Shown here piece by piece: positions 1-5,195 of a stretch of DNA of 5,195 nucleotides. The first letter of the stretch is position 1, and each line of letters opens with the position of its first letter. The notes under the pieces are model-generated. The model did not search any database and was not told the origin of the DNA. It saw only the letters and a program-made list of their open reading frames with translations. The stretch comes from an uncultured Bacteroidota bacterium. GTDB lineage: Bacteria; Bacteroidota; Bacteroidia; Chitinophagales; Chitinophagaceae. The DNA lies in assembly GCA_946480675.1 (NCBI GenBank), contig CAMLKS010000204.1, positions 1-5,195 on the forward strand, read 5' to 3'. Both the position numbers and the translations under genes were made by a program.

Positions 1-324
1 GCCAATGTTTATATCGCTGTGTTTTGCAAACAACTCTTTGAACTGAGGTTCGAACCTGTTTTTACGGTCCGCCTTCCAGGATTTTACCCATTCATCGCCC
101 TTTCCTGCTTCTTTTTTATTGTAGTCATCTTTTTTCTTCGACAGATATTCTTCTTCCGTTTCGAATTTTCCTACACCCATTTTGCTGTAATCAAATTGTA
201 CGTTTAGTTTCGTTACACCTTTCAGGGCATCCATGCTACCATCCAGAATGCGCACCTTTTGCGCAAATGCACTGGCAGATATTAATAATGCAACGGATAA
301 TAAGCTAATGTGTATCGCTTTCAT
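1..324 (-). CDS. Small exported protein of unknown function, 3' end missing
   Basis: I do not recognise a named family. Reading the minus strand from the ATG at 324-322 gives 108 uninterrupted codons to the left edge, so the C-terminus lies outside the window. The product starts with a clear Sec signal peptide: Lys2, a hydrophobic stretch at about residues 8-20, and a likely signal peptidase I site after Ala-Phe-Ala (residues 19-21) before Gln22. No lipobox cysteine is present, so it should be periplasmic or secreted rather than a lipoprotein. The mature part begins KVRILDGSMDALKG and becomes strongly charged and Lys/Glu-rich (about residues 54-95), with a WVKSWKADRKNRFEP segment. From memory this pattern resembles uncharacterised exported proteins common in Bacteroidota, but I cannot name a domain. 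It is divergent from parC, with a matching -7 box 20 bases upstream of its start. The plus-strand reading of this stretch is a shadow without a signal or motif. Confidence 0.82.
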   Translation of the reverse strand, partial: MKAIHISLLSVALLISASAFAQKVRILDGSMDALKGVTKLNVQFDYSKMGVGKFETEEEYLSKKKDDYNKKEAGKGDEWVKSWKADRKNRFEPQFKELFAKHSDINIG

Positions 325-343
325 TTGAATAGATTTTGAGTAT

Positions 344-351
344 CAAAAATA
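344..351 (-). promoter_or_regulatory. Putative -7 promoter box for the leftward gene
   Basis: Read on the minus strand this is TATTTTTG, an exact match to the Bacteroidota sigma-ABfr -7 consensus TAnnTTTG. It lies 19 bases upstream of the leftward ATG, which would give a very short leader. The -33 region, expected near 370-375, has no good TTTG match, only a T-rich stretch. No Shine-Dalgarno sequence precedes the ATG, which is usual for this phylum. The assignment rests on motif and position only. Confidence 0.5.
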
Positions 352-412
352 GGCATATAGTGCTAATAATAAGAATGTCAGGGTATTATTACATCTTTAC
401 AAACCGAAATGG

Positions 413-438
413 ATATTGAATGAGATATTATTCAATAT
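413..438. repeat. Perfect 9-bp inverted repeat in the divergent promoter region
   Basis: ATATTGAAT at 413-421 is the exact reverse complement of ATTCAATAT at 430-438, separated by 8 bases, so the arm centres are 17 bases apart. The right arm abuts the proposed -33 element of the parC promoter, and the whole dyad lies between the two divergent -7 boxes. This is a reasonable place for a dimeric regulator to bind. The region is very AT-rich, so a chance occurrence is not excluded. It is not followed by a T-run in the right place for a terminator of either gene. Confidence 0.5.
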
Positions 439-467
439 TTACTTTTACCGGCTAAGGAATATTTTTG
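438..467 (+). promoter_or_regulatory. Putative parC promoter, Bacteroidota type
   Basis: TATTTTTG at 460-467 matches the TAnnTTTG -7 consensus exactly. TTTA at 438-441 is a three-of-four match to the -33 element TTTG, with an 18-base spacer, close to the usual spacing. Transcription would begin at roughly 472-475, giving a leader of about 20 bases before the ATG at 493. The -7 box is identical in sequence to the one proposed for the leftward gene. Confidence 0.6.
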
Positions 468-481
468 CAGACAAATTTAAA

Positions 482-486
482 GAGGA
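482..486 (+). promoter_or_regulatory. Shine-Dalgarno-like site supporting the parC start
   Basis: GAGGA ends six bases before the ATG at 493, an ideal distance, whereas it is 15 bases from the next in-frame ATG at 502. That favours the upstream start. Shine-Dalgarno sequences are generally weakly used in Bacteroidota, so its functional weight here is uncertain. Confidence 0.45.
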
Positions 487-492
487 AGGATA

Positions 493-3009
493 ATGCCCGA
501 AATGGAAAATCACGCAGAGCAAAACTCGGTATTGCTGAATGAAATGTATCAGAACTGGTTTCTTGACTATGCCAGTTATGTAATATTGGAGCGTGCTGTG
601 CCTGCAGTAGAGGATGGACTGAAACCAGTGCAACGCCGTATACTACATGCCATGAAGGAAATGGATGATGGCAGGTATAATAAAATAGCCAATGTGATAG
701 GGCAAACCATGCAGTATCATCCACATGGGGATGCTTCTATTGGGGATGCTATCATTAATATGGGGCAAAAAGACCTGATGATAGATACCCAAGGTAACTG
801 GGGAGATGTGCGTACGGGTGACAGTGCAGCTGCACCGCGATATATAGAGGGTCGGCTATCAAAGTTTGCTCTTGATGTAGCATTTAATGGTAAGACAACG
901 GAGTGGCAACTGAGTTACGATGGACGTAAAAATGAACCCGTAACGCTACCAATGAAGTTTCCTATGCTGCTGGCACAGGGTGCAGAGGGTATTGCAGTGG
1001 GACTTTCTACCAAAATTCTACCACACAACTTTTGCGAACTGCTGGAAGCTGCTATCAAATACCTGAAAGGTCGGAAGTTTGAATTATATCCGGATTTTGG
1101 TACCGGTGGGATGATAGATGTAAGCAATTACAACGATGGTGCCCGTGGTGGTAAAGTACGCGTAAGGGCGCATATAGAGGAGGTTGATAAGAAAACACTG
1201 GTTATTAAAGATGTACCGTATAACACCACCACCACTCAGTTGGTAGATAGCATCCTGAAAGCCAATGATAACGGTAAGATCAAAATAAAGAGCGTAACAG
1301 ATAATACAGCAAAAGATGTAGAGCTATTGGTGCAACTGGCACCCGGCGTAACTACCGACCAGACTATTGATGCCCTATACGCATTTACCGACTGTGAAAT
1401 AAGTATATCGCCTAATGCTTGTGTTATCATTAATGACAAACCGCATTTTGTAGGTGTAAGTGAACTGCTGAAAAACTCGGCAGAACACACGAAAGCTTTA
1501 TTGCTGAAGGAACTGGAAATAAAGCTGGGAGAACTGGAAGAAGACTGGCACTATTCATCGCTAGAGAAGATATTTATCGAGAAACGTATTTATCGAGATA
1601 TAGAAGAGCAAACTACCTGGGAAGGTGTGCTGGAAGCTATAGATAATGGTTTAAAACCCTATAAAAAGAAGCTGCGCCGTGCCGTGACGCAGGAAGATAT
1701 CATCAAGCTGACTGAAATACGCATCAAGCGTATCTCTAAGTATGATACCTTCAAAGCTGATGAACACATCAAAGGTGTAGAAGCAGGCATAGATGAGGTG
1801 AAATACAATATTGAACACCTGAATGACTATGCTATAGCCTACTATGAGGGCTTACTGAAAAAGCATGGCAAAGGAAAAGAGCGTAAAACAGAAATAAGGC
1901 CGTTTGAAACCATACAAGCGCAAACCGTAGCCATAGCGAATACTAAGCTGTATGTAAACTATAAAGAAGGCTTTATAGGTACGGGGCTTAAAAAGGATGA
2001 GTTCGCATTTGACTGTTCCGACCTTGATAATATCATTGTTTTCAAGCGAGATGGCAAAATGGTGATCACGAAAGTGGCCGATAAAACCTTTGTGGGTAAA
2101 GACATTATATATCTGGCCATATTTGTGAAGAATGATGAACGTACCACCTACAACATGATGTATGTAGATGGTAAAACAGGTATTGCTTACGCAAAGCGTT
2201 TTAATGTTACCGGTATCACTCGTGATAAAGAATATGACCTTACCAAAGGAAATCCAAACAGCAAAGTGCTGTACTTTACAGCTAACCCTAACGGTGAAGC
2301 GGAAGTTGTGGCTATAACACTTTCTCCGGGTAGCAAAGCAAGGAATAAAAGCCTTGATTTCTATTTTGAAGAGCTGGAAATAAAGGGCCGGAGTTCACAG
2401 GGAAACCAGGTAACTAAATATCCTATCAAAAGCGTTAAATTCAAAGAGAAGGGTCGCACTACCCTGTCTGGTCAAAAGCTTTGGTACGACAATACTGTTG
2501 GTAGATTAAATAAAGACTCTATCGGACAATTCTTAGGTAGTTTTGATGAGAATGACCGTGTTATAGCCTTCTATACCGATGGTACTTATGAGCTAACAGA
2601 TTTCGAATTGACAAACAGGTTTGATACCGATACCTTATTGCATATAGAGAAATTTTCACCTGAGAAAATCGTATCTGCCATTTATTACGATGCAAAGAGT
2701 GCACAGTATAATGCTAAGCGTTTTATTATAGAAAGCCAGGCACTTAAAAATAAGTATAGCATTATAAAAGAAGGTGAGGGTAATTATCTATCGCTTGTTA
2801 CTACAAAAGCCGAACCGATAATTATATTGAAATCAGGAAAAAAGAAATCGGAGCTTGTAGAAGAAACCATTTCGCTGCATGAAATAATTGATGTAACTGG
2901 CTGGAAAACAGTTGGTTCTAAAATTGCAGGTAGTGATTTGAAAGAGGTCTATGTGCACGAAGATGAGAAGGCCAATAACGGAGATGCGGAGGCCCCGACC
3001 CTCTTCTGA
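493..3009 (+). CDS. parC: DNA topoisomerase IV subunit A (ParC), Bacteroidota type
   Basis: This 838-residue protein is the DNA-breaking subunit of the type IIA topoisomerase that works with ParE (ATPase) to decatenate daughter chromosomes. Visible landmarks are DGLKPVQRR (41-49), the quinolone-determining stretch HPHGDASIGD (76-85), the catalytic tyrosine Y117 in APRYIEG, and GIAVGLSTKILPHN (166-179) with I175 at the place of the DNA-intercalating isoleucine. Winged-helix and tower regions occupy roughly 25-330, the coiled-coil arm about 330-455, and a beta-pinwheel C-terminal domain about 475-820. That domain has KGRSSQGNQV (631-640) but no canonical GyrA box (QRRGGKG). This and the N-terminal sequence, YASYVILERAVP rather than the gyrase type, indicate ParC instead of GyrA. 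The protein ends in an acidic tail. The stop TGA is followed by a second in-frame TGA. No parE lies next to it in this window. The start at 493 is supported by the spaced GAGGA; M4 at 502 is the alternative. Confidence 0.95.
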   Translation: MPEMENHAEQNSVLLNEMYQNWFLDYASYVILERAVPAVEDGLKPVQRRILHAMKEMDDGRYNKIANVIGQTMQYHPHGDASIGDAIINMGQKDLMIDTQGNWGDVRTGDSAAAPRYIEGRLSKFALDVAFNGKTTEWQLSYDGRKNEPVTLPMKFPMLLAQGAEGIAVGLSTKILPHNFCELLEAAIKYLKGRKFELYPDFGTGGMIDVSNYNDGARGGKVRVRAHIEEVDKKTLVIKDVPYNTTTTQLVDSILKANDNGKIKIKSVTDNTAKDVELLVQLAPGVTTDQTIDALYAFTDCEISISPNACVIINDKPHFVGVSELLKNSAEHTKALLLKELEIKLGELEEDWHYSSLEKIFIEKRIYRDIEEQTTWEGVLEAIDNGLKPYKKKLRRAVTQEDIIKLTEIRIKRISKYDTFKADEHIKGVEAGIDEVKYNIEHLNDYAIAYYEGLLKKHGKGKERKTEIRPFETIQAQTVAIANTKLYVNYKEGFIGTGLKKDEFAFDCSDLDNIIVFKRDGKMVITKVADKTFVGKDIIYLAIFVKNDERTTYNMMYVDGKTGIAYAKRFNVTGITRDKEYDLTKGNPNSKVLYFTANPNGEAEVVAITLSPGSKARNKSLDFYFEELEIKGRSSQGNQVTKYPIKSVKFKEKGRTTLSGQKLWYDNTVGRLNKDSIGQFLGSFDENDRVIAFYTDGTYELTDFELTNRFDTDTLLHIEKFSPEKIVSAIYYDAKSAQYNAKRFIIESQALKNKYSIIKEGEGNYLSLVTTKAEPIIILKSGKKKSELVEETISLHEIIDVTGWKTVGSKIAGSDLKEVYVHEDEKANNGDAEAPTLF

Positions 3010-3078
3010 TGAACACCATTTTTGACAGAAATTCAGTACCTTCACGCACCTTTTTCCATAAAGGCAGATCCATACGTA

Positions 3079-3693
3079 ATGAAAAAAATAGAACTGGAAA
3101 TTGTAGCCCTTTCTCATAGCATCACGCAGACGCATTCTTACGCAGTAGTATTAGGGGAAGTAAATGGCCTCCGTCGTTTACCTATCGTAATTGGTGGATT
3201 TGAAGCCCAGGCTATTGCAGTAGCGTTGGAACGCATGCAACCCAGCCGCCCCCTTACGCACGATCTTTTTGCCAATTTCATGACAACATTTGGCATAGAT
3301 TTGGCAGAAGTAATTATATATAAACTTGAAGAAGGCATATTTTTTGCTAAACTGGTATGCCAGAATAACGATGAAACGATTGAAATTGACTCCCGCACCT
3401 CTGATGCTTTAGCACTGGCAGTAAGGGCTAATTGCCGTATTTACACTTATGAAAACATCCTGGAATCTGCTGGCCTTTTCCTGGAAAATACAGAGGAAGG
3501 ACAAGCAGGTGCTGCTGCTTCAGGCAAACCTACGGTTACCAGCCAGGGTGCTGCTTCAGGGTTTGAAAAAGACCTTAAAAGTATGTCGCTTGAAGATCTG
3601 AACACTTTATTACAACAGGTATTGGAACAGGAGGATTATGTACGCGCCATCACCATTCGTGATGAGATCAATAGCAGGGAGAATAATAAATAA
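3079..3693 (+). CDS. Bifunctional nuclease (DUF151) domain protein with C-terminal UVR motif
   Basis: The 204-residue product has a DUF151/bifunctional nuclease domain at about residues 1-135. Hallmarks are LPIVIGGFEAQAIA (34-47), RPLTHDL (58-64) and SRTSDALALAVRA (105-117). A Gly/Ala/Ser-rich linker (141-161) joins it to a UVR-type helical hairpin (about 163-200, with LQQVLEQEDYVRAITIRDEI), the motif found in UvrB and UvrC. The same two-domain layout is known from plant BBD proteins, for which nuclease activity has been reported; the bacterial role is poorly defined, so the enzyme name comes from the family. No signal peptide or membrane segment is visible, so it should be cytoplasmic. I chose ATG 3079 because the family typically begins MKKIELEI. 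The frame stays open upstream to a TTG at 3022, but those 19 residues look unrelated to the family. The gap from parC is 69 bases with no clear terminator, so read-through from parC is plausible. CATTTTTG at 3017-3024 is a one-mismatch -7 box. Confidence 0.9.
   Translation: MKKIELEIVALSHSITQTHSYAVVLGEVNGLRRLPIVIGGFEAQAIAVALERMQPSRPLTHDLFANFMTTFGIDLAEVIIYKLEEGIFFAKLVCQNNDETIEIDSRTSDALALAVRANCRIYTYENILESAGLFLENTEEGQAGAAASGKPTVTSQGAASGFEKDLKSMSLEDLNTLLQQVLEQEDYVRAITIRDEINSRENNK
3508..3560 (+). repeat. In-frame repeated linker segment in the DUF151 gene
   Basis: GGTGCTGCTGCTTCAGG at 3508-3524 recurs as GGTGCTGCTTCAGG at 3547-3560, differing only by one GCT codon. Both copies are in frame and encode GAAASG (144-149) and GAASG (157-161). 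They sit exactly between the nuclease domain and the UVR motif, so they probably reflect duplication within a flexible linker and not a mobile or regulatory repeat. Confidence 0.6.
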
Positions 3694-3725
3694 TCGTTAA
3701 CACTTAAAACATTTTCACAAGTTTA

Positions 3726-5081
3726 ATGAAGAAGTCACTGGCAGCCGTATTTTGCGGCATAGTAGGGTTAGGGTTACAACAAGCGCATGCACAGAAATGT
3801 GGTACAGACCTTATAACAGAAAAACTGATAGCACAGCGGCCGGAAGCAAAGGAAGCTTTTTTACGCTACCAGGAAGAAATAAAAGAAAGAGCAGAAAAGT
3901 TTGAGGCCCAAATGGCCAATAGTTCAAATAAAACTACGGGTAAGTATACTATACCTTTAGTTTTCCACGTAATACTTCGTCAGTCGCAAATAGATTCTAT
4001 AGGTGGTATACAAGGTGTTTATAATCGTATTGCCAGTCAGGTAGCTGTACTGAATACCGATTTCAATGCTGAGAATGCGGATAGTTCTACGATTCCTGCT
4101 GTTTTCAAGCCTTTATTTGGTAAAGCCGATATATCATTTGGCTTAGCCCATAAGAAGCCAGATGGTACTGCAACAACGGGTGTGGAGATAAAGGTAGCCG
4201 GCAGCAACTATAATGGATATGATTTTGGTTCTGCATTCCTGGTTAGTACTGCTGGTGGAGGCCTTGATGCCTGGGATAATAAAAAGTACCTCAACATCTG
4301 GATAACAGATATTACTAATGGTAATCAACCGGGCCAGATACTGGGTTATGCTATCAGCCCCAGTTTCGGAAAGAATGTACTGCAAAATGAACAGGCCATT
4401 GGCGTAGTAATCGACTTTTTGGCATTTGGTAAACGTAACCCGTCATCTATCCAAATATTTACTCCTAAGGCTGATAACGGACGTACAATGGTACACGAAA
4501 TTGGCCACTTCTTTACACTAAACCATATTTGGGGCAATACTGCAGTTGGCTCCGGAGTGTGTAGCGACGATGATGGTGTTGCAGATACTCCGCCACAACA
4601 AGATGCCAATCAATCAACATGCCCTACTTACCCCAAAGCGAACTGTACTAACAGCCCAGGTGGTGAAATGTTTATGAACTTCATGGATTATGTGCATGAT
4701 GATTGTATGCGTATGTTCACTAAAGGACAGGTAGCCCGTATGCAATCTGAGTTTACTCCAACGGGCGGTTCATATCAATTACAATTTAACGTGGCTGCTA
4801 TGAGCTACCCAACCGATATAACTTCTTTCGAACCTGAAAACACCTTTGATCTGGTACCCAATCCTACCTCAGGTATCTTTACGGTATCATTCTCTGATGT
4901 TAATACGAAGCTGAAAGGTATATCAGTAGTGAATATGGTAGGACAGACTATAAAACAGATAACTTCAGGATTGCAAAATCAAGGCTTTTCGGTAGACCTT
5001 ACGGGTATGCAGAAGGGTATCTATATGGTGCAGTGTCATTTTGAAACAGGTACCGTAACACGGAAAATAGTATTACAATAG
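3726..5081 (+). CDS. Secreted M43-family zinc metalloprotease with type IX sorting domain
   Basis: The 451-residue preproprotein belongs to the pappalysin (M43; ulilysin/cytophagalysin-like) metzincins, which cut proteins outside the cell. A signal peptide covers residues 1-22 (MKK, hydrophobic core, cleavage after AHA before Q23). A charged propeptide runs to about residue 72 and contains C25 in KCGTDL. The catalytic domain (about 73-345) carries zinc site HEIGHFFTLNH (H257, H261, H267; catalytic E258), the VADTPPQ segment (285-291) and the Met-turn NFMDY with M320. Four cysteines, C279, C299, C307 and C327, have spacing that fits the two disulphides of ulilysin. The usual glycine of HExxHxxGxxH is Thr264. 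After a linker comes a C-terminal type A sorting domain (about 375-451) with PNPTSG (379-383 core), KGIYMVQ and a terminal TRKIVLQ, which directs outer-membrane passage by the type IX system. The gap from the upstream gene is 32 bases; I find no TAnnTTTG box there. The substrate is unknown. Confidence 0.92.
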   Translation: MKKSLAAVFCGIVGLGLQQAHAQKCGTDLITEKLIAQRPEAKEAFLRYQEEIKERAEKFEAQMANSSNKTTGKYTIPLVFHVILRQSQIDSIGGIQGVYNRIASQVAVLNTDFNAENADSSTIPAVFKPLFGKADISFGLAHKKPDGTATTGVEIKVAGSNYNGYDFGSAFLVSTAGGGLDAWDNKKYLNIWITDITNGNQPGQILGYAISPSFGKNVLQNEQAIGVVIDFLAFGKRNPSSIQIFTPKADNGRTMVHEIGHFFTLNHIWGNTAVGSGVCSDDDGVADTPPQQDANQSTCPTYPKANCTNSPGGEMFMNFMDYVHDDCMRMFTKGQVARMQSEFTPTGGSYQLQFNVAAMSYPTDITSFEPENTFDLVPNPTSGIFTVSFSDVNTKLKGISVVNMVGQTIKQITSGLQNQGFSVDLTGMQKGIYMVQCHFETGTVTRKIVLQ

Positions 5082-5098
5082 TTGATTACTTTATAGTT

Positions 5099-5195
5099 AT
5101 GACAGGGATTTTAAGTGTAGAAGAAGCTATTAAGCACCAGGCTAAAGAACTGCAAAGCATTGCAGAGAAAGTAATAAATAAGCACCGCCTTACCC
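5099..5195 (+). CDS. N-terminal fragment of a gene cut by the right edge; possibly aminofutalosine synthase (MqnE)
   Basis: An ATG 17 bases after the protease stop opens a frame that stays open for 32 codons to the window edge: MTGILSVEEAIKHQ, then AKELQSIAEKVINKHRLT. There is no signal peptide, and the start is amphipathic and helical. The LQSIAEKVxNxxRLT pattern is reminiscent of the N-terminal helix of Bacteroidota radical-SAM enzymes of the MqnE/MqnC group in the futalosine route to menaquinone, just before their ExGxxLFE segment. The CxxxCxxC iron-sulphur motif that would prove this lies outside the window. The coding call is fairly sure from the open frame, tight spacing and composition; the identity is tentative. 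No Shine-Dalgarno or obvious -7 box is seen in the 17-base gap. Confidence 0.6.
   Translation, partial: MTGILSVEEAIKHQAKELQSIAEKVINKHRLT

Noticed and set aside
19..207. 62-codon plus-strand open frame at the left edge
   Set aside because: It lies wholly opposite the minus-strand exported-protein gene, which has a signal peptide and promoter box. The plus-strand product is Phe-rich with no motif.
493..3009. Calling the large gene gyrA
   Set aside because: The N-terminal sequence is of the Bacteroidota ParC type and the canonical GyrA box QRRGGKG is absent from the C-terminal domain.
3022..3078. TTG-initiated N-terminal extension of the DUF151 protein
   Set aside because: The 19 added residues do not fit the family's conserved start and there is no suitable ribosome binding site; ATG 3079 is preferred.
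3009..3119. 36-codon frame whose ATG overlaps the parC stop (TGATGA)
   Set aside because: The arrangement resembles translational coupling, but the frame runs into the DUF151 gene in another frame, has no recognisable features, and is more likely chance.
2833..3135. 100-codon minus-strand frame across the parC/DUF151 junction, and other minus-strand frames inside the three main genes
   Set aside because: They are antisense to well-supported genes, lack recognisable domains or start signals, and have shadow-type composition.
3735..3780. Lipoprotein signal at Cys10 of the protease
   Set aside because: The residues before Cys10 (Ala-Val-Phe) do not fit a lipobox, and a good signal peptidase I site (AHA before Gln23) lies further on.
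5052..5064. CCGT-aac-ACGG mini-hairpin near the protease stop as a terminator
   Set aside because: The stem is only four base pairs, lies inside the coding sequence and is not followed by a T-run.

Overview
The window looks like ordinary chromosomal DNA from a member of the phylum Bacteroidota (Bacteroidetes), most plausibly a Cytophaga/Chitinophaga-type organism. Three things point that way: the Bacteroidota-type topoisomerase IV subunit A, the TAnnTTTG-type -7 promoter box in the divergent intergenic region, and a secreted metalloprotease ending in a type IX secretion (Por) sorting domain, a system known only from this phylum and close relatives. The finer placement is inference.

Layout. 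Positions 1-324 (minus strand) hold the 5' part of a gene for a small exported protein that runs off the left edge. Positions 325-492 are a divergent intergenic region with a recognisable -7 box on each strand and a perfect 9-bp inverted repeat just upstream of the plus-strand promoter. Positions 493-3009 (plus) encode topoisomerase IV subunit A (ParC). Positions 3079-3693 (plus) encode a bifunctional-nuclease (DUF151) protein with a C-terminal UVR motif. Positions 3726-5081 (plus) encode an M43-family zinc metalloprotease with signal peptide, propeptide, catalytic domain and sorting domain. From 5099 a further plus-strand gene begins and runs off the right edge; its 32 visible residues tentatively resemble the N-terminus of aminofutalosine synthase (MqnE, menaquinone synthesis).

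The plus-strand genes are closely spaced (gaps of 69, 32 and 17 bases), with no convincing terminator between them, so partial co-transcription from the parC promoter is possible. Their functions (DNA decatenation, putative nuclease, secreted protease, possible quinone synthesis) do not form an obvious pathway. I see no mobile element, CRISPR array, RNA gene or prophage signature, and no evidence of a novel multi-gene system. The most useful points are the regulatory layout at 325-492, the corrected start of the DUF151 gene, the edge genes, and some residue-level features of ParC and the protease.
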